Assembly (NCBI RefSeq): GCF_029867415.1
Contig: NC_081186.1
Span: 20,153,915-20,217,914 of the forward strand
DNA from: Vicia villosa
Lineage: Eukaryota; Streptophyta; Magnoliopsida; Fabales; Fabaceae
DNA: 64,000 nt
Direction: 5' to 3'
Shown one piece after another: positions 34,468-45,599 of the stretch; position 1 is the stretch's first letter, and every line of letters begins with the position of its first letter. The notes below the pieces were generated by a model, which was given only the letters and a program-made list of their open reading frames with translations, did not search any database and was not told the DNA's origin. A program made the position numbers and the translations under genes.

Positions 34468-36854
34468 TCTTGCAGGAAAAGTGTCTTGACATTGCCGAAA
34501 GGTTGTGGTTCCTTGATAGCGGATGTTCAAGACACATGACTGGAGACCTATCTCTTTTCGTTGAGTTTCAAGCAAAGAAAAAGGGGTATGTCACCTATGG
34601 AGATAACAATCGGGGAGCCATACTTGGTAAAGGAAGTGTAGGTAACCCTTCTACCACTACTATAACTGATGTGCTGCTAGTAGAAGGTCTTAAACATAAT
34701 CTTTTAAGTATAAGTCAATTGTGCGACAAAGATTTTAAAGTAATGTTTACAAATTCTGGATGCACAATTGAACATACTAAGAAAAGAGACATTATGTTTA
34801 AGGGCTTAAGAGTAAACAACATTTACATGCTAAACTTGGATGAGGTATCTAAGTCTAGTACCAAATGTCTAGTTGCTCTAGGCGATGACTCATGGCTTTG
34901 GCATAGACGTCTCGCCCACATAAATTTTGACTTACTAAATAAAGTTGTCTCAAAAGATTTAGTAATCGGCTTACCCAAAATGAAGTTTTCAAAAGATCAT
35001 CTATGTGATGCTTGTCAAAAGGGAAAGCAAACAAAAATCTCTTTTAAATCAAAGAACGTGGTTTCAACATCACGCCCTCTTGAGCTACTTCACATGGATC
35101 TCTTTGGCCCTTCAAGGACTAAAAGCTTAGGTGGAAACACCTATGGTTTTGTCATTGTCGATGATTACTCGAGATTTTGTTGGACAATCTTTTTACCTAG
35201 TAAGGATCAAACTTTTCCAGCCTTTACACAATTTGCAAGATTATGTCAAAACAAAATGAACAACAAAATAGTTGCAATTCGAAGTGATCACGGTGGAGAA
35301 TTTGAAAACATTTCTTTTGAAAAATACTGTGATAAACATGGAATTGAGCATAACTTTTCAGCTCCTAGAACACCTCAACAAAACGGAATAGTTGAACGTA
35401 AAAATCGAGTTCTAGAGGAGCTGGCAAGAACAATGCTAAATGAGGGTAATCTACCAAAGTATTTCTGGGCTGACGCGATTAGTACAGCATGTTATGTTTT
35501 GAATAGGATAACAATACGTCCTATACTGAACAAAACTCCCTATGAATTACTAAAGGGTAGAAAACCAAATGTATCTCATCTCCATGTATTCGGTTGCAAG
35601 TGTTTTGTTTTGAACAATGGTAAGGATAATCTTGGCAAATTCGATGCTAAAGCTGATGAGGGCATATTCCTTGGTTACTCTCAATCTAGCAAAGCATATC
35701 GAATATATAATAAGAGATTACTTATAGTAGAAGAGTCAGTACATGTTTCTTTTGATGAATCTTATGCAAAATATGTCGAGAAAGGTCTTTCATTTAATGG
35801 TGCAGGCCCATCCACTGAAGACATTGTCAAGGATAAGGAAGATGAGGATGAGAGTATTGTAAAGAAAGATGCTGAGAGAGAGAAAGATGAGTCTCACAAT
35901 GAAAATGAAAAAGATAGCATCTCAAACAATGAAGAACTTCCCAAGGCCTGGACAAACGTGAAAGACCATCCAATTGACAATATAATAGGAGACATCTCAA
36001 GGGGCGTTACAACACGCTCAAAGATCAAGCAACTCAGTCATGGAACGTTTGTGAATCAAACTAAATATTGTACGGAGCTGCTCAAAAGATTTGGAATGAG
36101 TGAAGCAAAGGAAATTGACACACCTATGGCAACAAATACAAATCTAGACAAAGATGAGAAAGGTAAAGAGGTTGACGTGAAATTATACCGAGGTATGATA
36201 GGCTCACTATTGTATCTTACTGCCTCAAGACCAGACATTATGTTTAGTGTGTGTATGTGTGCAAGATATCAATCTTGTCCAAAAGAATCTCACTTGAAAG
36301 CTGTCAAAAGAATTCTGCGATATTTACGTAGAACTACTACATATGGTCTATGGTATCCAAAAGGAAATGAGTGTCATTTGGTAGGATTCTCCGATTCAGA
36401 TTTTGCTGGCTGCAAATCCGATAGAAAAAGCACCAGTGGAACGTGTCATCTATTCTCAAACTCATTAATAAGTTGGCATAGTAAGAAACAAGCATCGGTT
36501 GCATTATCCACTGCTGAGGCAGAATATGTAGCTGCTGGAAGCTGCTGTGCACAAATATTATGGCTCAAGCAACAACTTCTTGACTTTGGGATTAAGCTTG
36601 ATCACATACCTATCATGTGCGACAACACAAGCGCCATAAACTTGAGTAAAAATCCTGTCTTACACTCACGTACCAAACATATTGAAATAAGGCATCACTT
36701 TCTACGAGATCATGTAGAGAAAGGAGACGTTACTTTTGAACATGTAGAAAGCAAGAAGCAACTAGCTGACATCTTCACCAAACCGCTAGCAACGGAGCAA
36801 TATTTCAACATTCGTAGGGAATTAGGGATACTCGATATCTCTAATTTGGGCTAA
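34458..36854 (+). CDS. Copia Pol lacking the reverse transcriptase core (protease, integrase, RNase H)
   Basis: Open in the -1 frame relative to gag; the first ATG is at 34443 but entry is probably from gag. Protease: WFLDSGCSRHM with the catalytic Asp at 34515. The pre-integrase zinc region (HRRLAH...CDACQKGK) follows. Integrase: Asp 35097, Asp 35286 and Glu 35394, with 35 residues between the last two. Then an acidic linker and THETTRSKIK-like sequence (TTRSKIKQL near 36010). The frame then jumps to VNQTKYCTELLKRFGMSEAKE, which normally follows the RT. The YVDD region is gone, without a frame change. RNase H follows (SDSDFAGC at 36390, STAEAEY, CDNTSAINL). Stop TAA at 36852. Confidence 0.9.
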   Translation, partial: FKLILQEKCLDIAERLWFLDSGCSRHMTGDLSLFVEFQAKKKGYVTYGDNNRGAILGKGSVGNPSTTTITDVLLVEGLKHNLLSISQLCDKDFKVMFTNSGCTIEHTKKRDIMFKGLRVNNIYMLNLDEVSKSSTKCLVALGDDSWLWHRRLAHINFDLLNKVVSKDLVIGLPKMKFSKDHLCDACQKGKQTKISFKSKNVVSTSRPLELLHMDLFGPSRTKSLGGNTYGFVIVDDYSRFCWTIFLPSKDQTFPAFTQFARLCQNKMNNKIVAIRSDHGGEFENISFEKYCDKHGIEHNFSAPRTPQQNGIVERKNRVLEELARTMLNEGNLPKYFWADAISTACYVLNRITIRPILNKTPYELLKGRKPNVSHLHVFGCKCFVLNNGKDNLGKFDAKADEGIFLGYSQSSKAYRIYNKRLLIVEESVHVSFDESYAKYVEKGLSFNGAGPSTEDIVKDKEDEDESIVKKDAEREKDESHNENEKDSISNNEELPKAWTNVKDHPIDNIIGDISRGVTTRSKIKQLSHGTFVNQTKYCTELLKRFGMSEAKEIDTPMATNTNLDKDEKGKEVDVKLYRGMIGSLLYLTASRPDIMFSVCMCARYQSCPKESHLKAVKRILRYLRRTTTYGLWYPKGNECHLVGFSDSDFAGCKSDRKSTSGTCHLFSNSLISWHSKKQASVALSTAEAEYVAAGSCCAQILWLKQQLLDFGIKLDHIPIMCDNTSAINLSKNPVLHSRTKHIEIRHHFLRDHVEKGDVTFEHVESKKQLADIFTKPLATEQYFNIRRELGILDISNLG

Positions 36855-37366
36855 TTACGTTTGTTTTCTCTTAATATTATTTCTTTACTTTATGTATATA
36901 TCTATTTGTCTTGCTAACAATTTTTTAGCATAAAGGTAGCTCATCATCAAGCCAGGCGTCATATTGAAAAAGCGGTAACGCAATTGGTGTTCACTTCCAA
37001 AAATATTATTGATACTATAATATGCTATCAATTAACATGCTTATAGTGACCTCATGCATAAAAACTGCTCCTGCTCACATATGTGTCTCATTCTACCATT
37101 AACTACCTTTTACCTACTATACTATACATGCTAGCATTATTATCTATGGTTCTCTTGTTACTCTTCTATTCTCCTGTTTTCTCTTTTTGATGTTGACAAA
37201 GGGGGAGATAGATGCTGAGCGTACGGGGGAGCATAGATGCTGAACGTACGGGGGAGCTTTGTTGAGAGATTGCCCTGTTGAGAGATAGATGCCGGATGTA
37301 CGGGGGAGCCTTGTTGAGTCTGTGTCACTTACTACCAAAGCTTTTGACTATTGGTTTGCCATCATC
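36855..37366 (+). other. 3' untranslated region of the copia element with purine-rich repeats
   Basis: No env-like ORF is present. At 37207-37310 the unit AGATGCTGAGCGTACGGGGG occurs three times, the third diverged. Together with 37197-37206 this gives several GGGGGAG runs ahead of the true polypurine tract. Confidence 0.7.
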
Positions 37367-37378
37367 AAAAAGGGGGAG
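37367..37378 (+). other. Polypurine tract of the copia element
   Basis: AAAAAGGGGGAG, two bases before the 3' LTR start at 37381. It is the primer for plus-strand DNA synthesis. Confidence 0.85.
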
Positions 37379-37380
37379 TA

Positions 37381-38893
37381 TGTGAATACAAGATTACACT
37401 CAAAGATGTTTTTGATTTATGGCAAACTCAAATGAGCATTCAAACAACAAGGAGGAATTTGATCACTCATGAAAGCACAAGATGATCCACTATGCATATA
37501 AGTCGACTCAACACAAGCTGGACATGAAAAATGCAGAAAATCAGCAGTTAGGTCGACCTACTGTCAACCTAGGTCGACCTAAAATGAAGGAAAATCCATA
37601 TACCCCTGCTAGGTCAACTCACAGACCATTTAGGTCGACTCAAAATGAAGAAATCTTCATATCAGTCTGCTAGGTCGACCTACATGGCAACTAGGTCGAC
37701 CTAATCTGTGAAAATGTCCCCAGAATGCATCAGAAGAGGATTCTGGTCGACCTACTCCTTCAACAGGTCGACCTAACTGGGAGCAAAATTCTGCAAGCTC
37801 TGTTAGGTCGACCTAAGCACTACAAGTGGTCGACCTAACTGATCAAGAAAGTTCAAAAATCAGTTTTTCTTGGTTCTAACTGTTATGCAATCATATATAT
37901 TGTGCAAGGGTAATTATTCAAGCAACACCAACGACTGAAAGATACATAAACGCTTCTCATCTTCGTTCTTCATCATCTCCAACACAATTACACATAATCA
38001 TTCTTGCGTTGCAGGTTAGTGATGAGTTCGATAACGTCCATGGAACGGAATTGAAGATTCCTAGTGGGTGAAGGTTTGTGGGGTTTGTTGGTGAATAAAA
38101 TCTGCGGGTTTTGTCCTCCACGACGGGTGGTTCTTGGGGGTTTTTATCAAGAGGCGTTCATTGAGGATTCGGCTGAGTGTAACGATTGAGGAACGGGGAG
38201 TTCAAGGAATCAAGACACTGCAGAAGGGAATCAAAGTGAAGCTCTTGGATAACCTTGATCTGGCTCAAGATTAAGGGGGAAGAAGATTCAAAGGATCGAC
38301 ATAATTGGTTTATCGTTTATCGCTTTGTTATCTTCTTTGTACATACTACTTTCAACATTAATGAAAGATTACCCAATTTCAATTTGGAATTGGGGGCAGA
38401 CGTAGTCGTAGCGAGGACGATCGACGAACTGCCTAAACAAATATCGTGTTCTTGTCGCTTTTACTTTCTCTTTTACCTTCTGTTCATAATTGGTTATAAG
38501 TGCAAAATTTATCAACGATTCGAGTGTTAAAATTGTGAATTAAAGTTCTGCACAAACATCACAATTCACCACAACTTGAATCACTATCAATTTGAACGTA
38601 TCACCAAGTGTTTGTGTTTTTGCTTAATCCAATCTTACTGCATTGAAAATCAAAATTGTCAATCTAGAAGTTAATTGGTTTTCAGTTGTAAAACGTACTG
38701 TTTAGCTATCATATTACTTCACCATCAATTCCACTTACTCTTTGGTTTTGAAACACATACGACCTTTGCAATAGCGGTCCAGAATAGACGCAAGTCGATT
38801 CAGAACCGCTTTCGCTCGAGTCAGTAGAAAAATCCTTAAAAACTTAGTGAGATCTATTCACCCCCCTCTAGATCTTTAGGCCAGCGTCTAACA
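37381..38893 (+). mobile_element. 3' LTR of the copia element
   Basis: It matches 31159-32672 with only a handful of changes, including G to A in one GGTCGACTC palindrome. It carries the same palindrome array at 37549-37837. It is followed by the target duplication CCTCT. Confidence 0.95.
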
Positions 38894-40143
38894 CCTCTCA
38901 CACTCTCGTGTTTATTGATTATGATTTCACTATTAAACCTAAGTGAGCGCTCTCGCTGTATCAATTAAAGTTCAAAGTGATTTTTGAAAACCAATGAAAA
39001 CTAATTACCCTTAAAGCGCTCTCGCTGTATTTAAGGTTAATGCCTAATTTCTAAGGTCCAGTTAAAATCTCAAACTCTCGTTTTTATTGATCCTAACTTC
39101 TATTGTTTTTAACTCTCGTTACAAAACAGTTTAATTAAGCGTTTAGAAATATCAGCCAGACAAATGAATTTGATTAATAAACTACATCGAAGTATTACTC
39201 GATTCCCTCGGTTATGTGACCTTACATACCGATAAAAATAAATTAGCCGGACATTGTTTTAATAAACGGAACAGGATAGATATAGCAGGTAAAAATTCAG
39301 CCGGACATAATTCTATTAACTAACATAAACAGAAAATAATAATTTAAAGCAATTAAATGAACGTGAATTTAATATGGTAAACTGAAATTGAAATCCTGTT
39401 GTACCAAATCTTGAATCTGGGACGAAAATAAATGACGAAAACAAAATCTACTCTTAAAACCAATACGAATTTTGAAGCTTGAAAAAGGAAACTGAATTGC
39501 AATAGTATTTCCGGTATGGAAATCTATTGCAGAAAATGGTTTGGAAGAAGTAGGCTTGAACTGGAAATTGAGATTGCAGAGAAATAAACTTGACGGCAGT
39601 AGGGTAAAAAAGTACGTAACCCTCTCAATAATTCTTGAAGGGTATTTATAGAGCTGCCAATTCTTGGATTTGAACTTGTTTTGTAGCAGTAACAAGTCTT
39701 TCGGCAGAGAAAATTGAGGAACGAAAGTAGCGTAAACGAAAACACTCTTCTGGGCCTGGGTGTGTGACTAACGTCACACACCACATTTTGGAGGGGTGCC
39801 GAACGGCTGGGAGGGGGGGTGCACCGACCGGCGTGGACCTCAGGGTGCCCCACGTCACGTGCAACTCACTCTTGCGCATATTGGGCTTCTTGCTTCAGCA
39901 TTGCTTTGGGCCTCTTTCCTTCTTCTATTTGCACCTCCTTATTTAAATGTCCTTTTAAGCAATTTCTCTTCCATTTTAATTCCTTTTTCCGACTATTTCT
40001 TTTGCGAGCTCCGATTAAATAAATTCCTGAAAACAAATAGAAATACCGGCATAATACAAAATAAAATAATAAATCCGAAATAAAATAGAATAATAATGCA
40101 TGTAAATTAAGCTAAATATACGATACGCTTTCGTGTTATCACA
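38894..40143 (-). repeat. Right fragment of LTR F
   Basis: On the minus strand it begins TGTGATAACACGAAAGCG at 40143, a plausible LTR start, directly against the RT of element E. With 30961-31158 it makes at least 1.4 kb. No PBS or gene is present. The short overlapping frames near 39369-39946 show no domain. I infer a solo or truncated LTR inserted into E. The matching target duplication is lost on the left. Confidence 0.55.
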
Positions 40144-41642
40144 GCCACTCCTAAAGATGAGTATGCAATGCCTGTGACAGAAATGTTGGTCGACTCTGCT
40201 GCTGGTTTTGAATATTTAAGCATGCTTGATGGTTATTCAGGTTATAATCAAATTTTCATTGCAGAGGAGGAGCCTTAGGCACATATGAGTGGGCTGTCAT
40301 GCCATTCGGCCTGAAAAACGTCGGAACAACATATCAAAGGGTAATGAATTCAATGTTTCATGATTTTATTGAAGATTTCATGCAAATATACATTGATGAT
40401 GTGGTGATAAAATCCCATTGTCAACTTACTCATGTCAAACATCTTCGAAAAGATTTTGTAAGAATGCGAAAATATGGATTAAAAATGAATCCATTAAAAT
40501 GTGTTTTCTGTGTACAGGCAGGCGACTTCCTTGGCTTCGTGGTGCATAAAAAGGGTATTGAAGTAAATCAGACTAAAACTAAAGCCATTATGGATGTGAA
40601 GCCTCTGTCGACTAAGAAAGAACTGCAGTCACTATTGGGGAAAATAAATTTCCTAAGGAGATTTATTTCAAATCTAAGTGGTAAAACAAAAGTTTTTTCG
40701 CCACTCTTGAAGTTGAAGAATGCAGATTTTCAATGGCTAGAAGAGCACCAGGAGACTTTCGACAAAATCAATGAGTATCTAATGAAACCCCCGATCTTGG
40801 CTCCTCCTGTTAGAAATAGGCCAATGAGGTTGTATATTTCAGCTTCAGAATCGACTATAGGTAGTATGTTAGTCCAAGAAGATGAAAACGGTGTCGAAAG
40901 ACCTGTATATTATCTTAGTCGAATGCTTAATGGTCCAGAAACTAGGTATAGTGATATAGAAAAACTATGTCTATGCCTGTATTTCTCTTGTATCAAATTA
41001 AAGCAATATATCCAGCCAGTTGATGTTTACGTGTCGTCTCATTTTGATATTATTAAACACATGATGTCCAAACCAATCTTGCATAGTCGAATTGGTAAAT
41101 GGGCTTTAGCATTAATTGAATATTCTTTGACTTATGTGATTTTAAAAGCAATAAAAGGGCAAGTGGTGGCTGATTTCCTTTTCGACCATTCAATGGTCGA
41201 ATGGGGTCAAAACTATGTGGATACAGTGCCATGGAAGTTTGACGGTTCCATTCACAAGAATGGTTCTGGTATTGGAGGGGTTATAATTTCTCCAGTTGGA
41301 ATTCCAGCAGAGTTCAAGTACAGGATTGAGGGAGTATGCACAAACAATGAAGCTGAATACGAATCTTTGATCACAGGACTTGAACTTCTGCTGGAATTAG
41401 GGGCAAGGAATGTCAAAATTATGGGAGACTCAGAATTGGTGATCAAGCAGGTGTCGAGAGAGTACAAGTGTGTTAAAGAGAATTTAATTATGTACTTTGT
41501 GATTACTATTAGATTGCTAAAGAGGTTCGAACAAGTGAATATTCAACACATACCACGAAAGGAGAATCATGAAGCTAATGATTTGGCGCAAGAGGCCTCA
41601 GGGTACAAAGCTTTGAAGGATCAAAATGAAGAGGAGATTTAA
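40144..41642 (+). pseudogene. Tat-clade pol fragment: reverse transcriptase, RNase H, second (archaeal-type) RNase H
   Basis: It starts mid-RT with ATPKDEYAMP at the LTR F border. A deletion and frame change near 40265-40275 remove about ten residues. The frame then runs open from about 40269: MPFGLKNVG, catalytic YIDDV at 40389-40403, the connection, and a first RNase H-like domain with degenerate catalytic positions. A second RNase H follows, with Asp 41241 (FDGSIHKNG), Glu 41349 (NNEAEYE) and Asp 41427 (GDSELV). A dual RNase H is the established signature of the Tat clade. The TAA at 41640 interrupts the frame, which continues in phase to 41993. Confidence 0.9.
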
Positions 41643-42071
41643 GTAAGAGAGAAGGTGTGTGCAATGTTGTTATCACCTTCAGACCTGTCGATCATAAAGT
41701 TGGGTGTTGTGGATAATGAAAACTTCAAAATCATGACTATAGATGATATGGGAGGGAATGATTGGCGAAAGCCAATAGTCGACTATCTACATAATCCAAC
41801 GGGGTCGACAGATCGCAAGATCAAATATAAGGCTCTTAGCAATGTCTTAATGGGAAATGAGTTGTTTAAAAAGACAATTGAAGGAGTTTTGCTTAAATGC
41901 CTGGGAGAGAGTGAAGCATTTGTGTCTGTGTCGAATATACATAGTGGGACATGTGTGCACATCAAGCTGGGCAGAAAATTAGATGGTTGTTAATATGTTC
42001 AGGGGTTTATTGGCCTTAAATGTTGAAAGATTGCATTGAATTTGCCAGAGGTTGTCAGGAATGCCAAATGC
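41643..42071 (+). pseudogene. Tat-clade pol: linker and integrase zinc-binding region (decayed)
   Basis: It continues the RNase H frame (VREKVCAML...). The integrase HHCC region is recognisable only in pieces: IHSGTCVHIK near 41936 and, in another frame, CIEFARGCQECQ near 42030-42065. Stops and frame changes near 41991-42030 separate them. It is non-functional. Confidence 0.75.
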
Positions 42072-42946
42072 ATGGGGGCAAACAGAATGGTAAAACCATG
42101 GCCATTCAGAGGATGGGCGTTAGATGTGATTGGAGAAATAAGACCAGCTTCATCAAAGCAACAAAAGTATATTTTGGTAGGTATTGATTATTTCACAAAA
42201 TGGGTCGAAGCCGTAGCATTAACAAATGTGGACCAAGAGGTTGTCATAGATTTCATTCAAAATCACATTATGTGCATATTTGAAGTTCCAGAAATAATTA
42301 CTACTGATCAGGGGACAGTTTTCACTGGTCGAAAGATGCAAGATTTCACAAAGGAAATTGGAATTAAGTTATTGAAGTTGACACCTTATTATTCACAGGA
42401 AAATGGTCAGTAGAGGCAGCTAACAAGGTGATAATAAGCCTAATAAAGAAACATGTAGGCAAGAAGCCAAAAAATTGGCATAAGACGTTAAATCAAGCTT
42501 TATGGGCATGTCGAATGTCACCAAAAGAAGCAACTAGAACAACCTCATTTCGACTAACCTATGGCCATGATGCAGTACTGCCAGTAGAAATTCAAGTTCA
42601 TGCAGTCAAAATTCAAAGGCAACACGAAATACCATCAGAAGATTACTGGAACATGATGGCAGATGAATTAGTGGACTTGGATGAAGAAAGAATGGGGGCC
42701 TTGGATTCGCTGCAAAGGCAGAAGGAAAGAGTTACTAGGGCCTACAACAAAAAGGTAAAGGAATGATAGGGTTTTGGGAAAATGGTCCCCGAATTGGGAA
42801 GGACCTTTTAAGATAGTGCGTGTATTTTCCAATAACTCCTATGAAGTCGAAGAGCTAGCACCTGATAGACGAATCTTGAAGATAAATGGAAAATACTTAA
42901 AGAAGTATAAACCTGTTCTTCAAGAAATTAAAATGTTGCCAGAATA
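42072..42946 (+). pseudogene. Tat-clade integrase core and C-terminal domain (frameshifted)
   Basis: Integrase inserts the cDNA into the host chromosome. The core begins PWPFRGWALDVIG with Asp 42123-42125; the second Asp is in TTDQGTVF at 42306. The catalytic Glu codon (42413-42415) is displaced by a one-base deletion after GQ at 42411. Restoring phase would give the usual DX35E spacing. The alpha-helical part follows in the shifted frame to 42766. After another deletion the C-terminal segment NWEGPFKIV...YEVEEL runs to TAA at 42944. Upstream residues between the zinc region and core are also deleted. Confidence 0.88.
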
Positions 42947-43117
42947 AATGTCGAACTTTTTAGCTGGAGAAAACAAAATTTGTTTGAGACCAGCTAAGTT
43001 ACAAAAAAATTAATATAATCCACACACAATGCTAAAAAAAGATTATATTAAAAATGGTAAGAGAGAGCCATTATTCAAAATTACATTTATGAAAAAATTA
43101 TAAAATTGCGGAAATAG

Positions 43118-45074
43118 TTAAAAATGGCGGAATTTGTCTTGGAAAGATTGTAAGTCGCCTTTACAAAGCACATCCCTATACTTAAGTTCATCAGTTTGGG
43201 CCTTGAGTGTCTTAATCACTTGCTCGACTGAGCTAATTCCTTCACCTACGGTCACAGCATCCTAAGCAGTTTTGTTAATCTTTTCTTGAGTGGGGTTAAT
43301 GACTTGGTCAACCAACTTTTCTTCATCTTCAGCAATCGACTCCAGATCTTTATTCATGGCAGCAATCTGAATGCATAACTCATTAGCCCTGTGTTGTTTA
43401 AGGACCAGTTTTGTTGTTGCTTCATCAATCTTAGCTTGCCAGCTGGTGATTTCTTTGTCGGCCGTTTTCACCAAGTCCCAACTCTCTTTCACGAAAGCCT
43501 CTTTAGCCTCGACTTGTTGCTCATTTCTTCTCAAGTCATCGAAATAGTGAAGCATAGGAATAAGAACCTACTCAAACATAGTCATTACAGTTTGAGCATG
43601 TTGGGATATGTTCAGTTCTTTAATATGAGCAAGAGCAGCCAAAAGTTTTGGACCAAGGGAAGGGTCAGAATAGAGCTCGTGGTAAAGATGTGGATTCAAG
43701 GCGTGAGTACGGATCTTATCCATGAGCTTCTTAATTTTGGTTGCTTCTGGCCCCAATTTATCATTATGGATCTAAGACTGGTCAGAGTCAGAAGAGGTTT
43801 CTTCACGTGCCTTCACTAAGTTACGGAGTCGGGTAATGGCCTCAAGAGCAGAAGATTTTATGACCAATGTTTTTGGAGAGGAGTATGAAGTAGTTGTTTG
43901 AAACACAACTTGAGGGGAATGGGTTTCAGTAGGAGCAGCTTTTCCCGTTCCCACTAAGTCCTGCAAGTTCAAGTAATCTGAAAGACTAGAGTCAGAACTA
44001 GTCAAAATAGAATCCTGATGCATGATAGGACTAGTGATAGAGGCATAATCATTGTCAGTAATCTGGGATGTCAATTAGATAAATTCATCAACATGGTCAA
44101 CAGGATTGGCGCGGTGGGGAGAAGAGGAGTCCACTGTTGCAGGAGAGTATTCAGGCATGTCTTCAAGCGCGTCCTGAGGCATGTACTGAGGTTCCTGAGA
44201 TTGGAGCTCAAGGGCATCAACCTGTTAACATGGAAAGGTATGTAAGAATGATTTAGTGATTCTGATAAATAAAAGTTGAAATATGCAGTTACTTGTGTTG
44301 ACAAGGAAGGATTAGCGGTTAGATTTGCGGTACCAAAGGCAAAACCAGCAGGGCCCATCGGCTTTTAGGCTCGACTGATGGATCTAGAGAACGATTGGCA
44401 GTGGCATTATTAACCACTGTAGCTCCAGCAACAGAGAGATCAATAGTATTATCGGTTATTGTAGTATCGACATGCCCTGTTGAGCTTCAGCTTCTTTGGT
44501 TGTCCTGTTTTTGCCTTAATCCACGGTTGATTTGTTTTTCTTTTTCTTTTTCACCTCACCACCTTTGGCGGGAGACTCCTGTTTCCTTTTGTGGCTCTTA
44601 TGGCCTTTGGTTTTGTCGGGTAGTGGTAGAGAAGGCTGGAGACATCGCAAGTTGTAAGTGGTTATTTTAGTCAAAAGAGTGGATAAGCCGACAAGAAATA
44701 CCTCTCGTTCCTTTGCATGAGAAGGTTTGGCCTTCTTGAACTTCTTGGAAGGTTTGGAAGAAGCGGATCTGTCTGTCGAACTTGGCTGGATCTGTGTGTC
44801 GGTGACAGATTAATAGCCATAAGAATTAGCAACAAAATGAGAGTAATGAGTAAAAGGACATACCGAAAGGCCCTTTTTCTTCATAGTTGATGATATGGTC
44901 TCATCATCAGAAGGGGATTTTTCAGGGATGACTTGCAAGATTGTAGAAATTGGAGTAAAAAAGAAGTTGATACTAATTAGAAAGTAATTTTAAATGCGTA
45001 AGGGCAAACTTGAGGTTGCTCTGCCGGAGTGACATTGGTATCCACAACAGCGTACTCAGGCTCTATAAGAACAG
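43118..45074 (-). pseudogene. Antisense multi-exon gene downstream of Tat pol (intron-bearing, decayed)
   Basis: Product unknown. The minus strand shows exons separated by short GT-AG introns: 45074-45010, 44931-44864, 44791-44702, 44635-44293 and 44221-43118, with introns of 66-78 bases. Exons three, four and five join in phase. They encode a basic segment (KPSKKFKKAKPSHAKERE, then HKSHKRKQE and KKKKKNK, a likely nuclear signal) and a Ser/Thr/acidic region. The last exon encodes coiled-coil helices (MLHYFDDLRRNEQQVEAKEA) to a TAA at 43118. TAG codons at 43262, 43568 and 43772 and some frame changes break it. The 5' end is cut by element G. Antisense extra ORFs after pol are reported for Tat-lineage elements; capture of a host gene is my inference. 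Confidence 0.65.
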
Positions 45075-45238
45075 CTGTAAGAGAAACATGGAAAGAATCA
45101 AGTAAGTAAACAAAGGTTACATAAGTAGAAGGAAGCTTTCTAGAAAGATATGCCAATTTGCATGGTAGAACACACTGTCATACCCCAAAATTTGCCCTCA
45201 TTTATTTGAAAATGTCATTATATTTTGAATAAATGAAT

Positions 45239-45294
45239 TGACACAATTGGTAAGGAGGTAAAGTTTGTAGATATAAGGTCGCGAGTTCGAATCC
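45239..45294 (+). promoter_or_regulatory. tRNA-like sequence with pol III A and B boxes in LTR G
   Basis: TGACACAATTGG at 45239-45250 fits an A box, and GAGTTCGAATCC at 45283-45294 fits a B box. The spacing of about 33 bases and the intervening AAGGTCGCGAG are as in a tRNA D-arm to T-arm layout. The acceptor stem is not preserved. T runs follow from 45305. The same segment is in the 3' LTR at 54224-54279. Confidence 0.6.
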
Positions 45295-45591
45295 TAGCAT
45301 TGACACCTTTCTCTTTTCTTTATTATATTGTTTTTAATTTCGTTTTATGCATTTCATAAAAAAATCACAAAAATATCAAAAATTGCATGTTTACCTTTTT
45401 AATACTTAATTTTTGTTTTTATTATAGGTTTTTTAAATAATGATTTTTAATTTATTTTATGCACATTTCATAAAAAAAAAAAAAAAGCGCAATCATATAT
45501 TATTTGATTTAAATCATATTTAATTTGATTGGACTTTGATCCATATTTTTATTTCTTTACCTGTTGACCTAAAAGCTTGTATATAAATAGG

Positions 45592-45599
45592 TCTTTTAT
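45592..45599 (+). promoter_or_regulatory. Candidate TATA box of LTR G
   Basis: TATAAATA in the context CTTGTATATAAATAGG, repeated in the 3' LTR at 54570-54577. It probably drives the genomic RNA of element G. Confidence 0.6.

Larger units (their letters stand above)
31159..38893 (+). mobile_element. Ty1/copia element (SIRE/Maximus-like), young, RT-deleted
   Basis: The target duplication CCTCT stands at 31154-31158 and 38894-38898. The LTRs (1514 and 1513 bases) both start TGTGAATACAAG and end GTCTAACA. I counted about four substitutions and one length change in a C run between them, so the insertion is recent. The order gag, protease, integrase, (RT missing), RNase H is that of Ty1/copia. 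The two zinc knuckles and long gag resemble the SIRE/Maximus lineage (inference). Confidence 0.95.
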
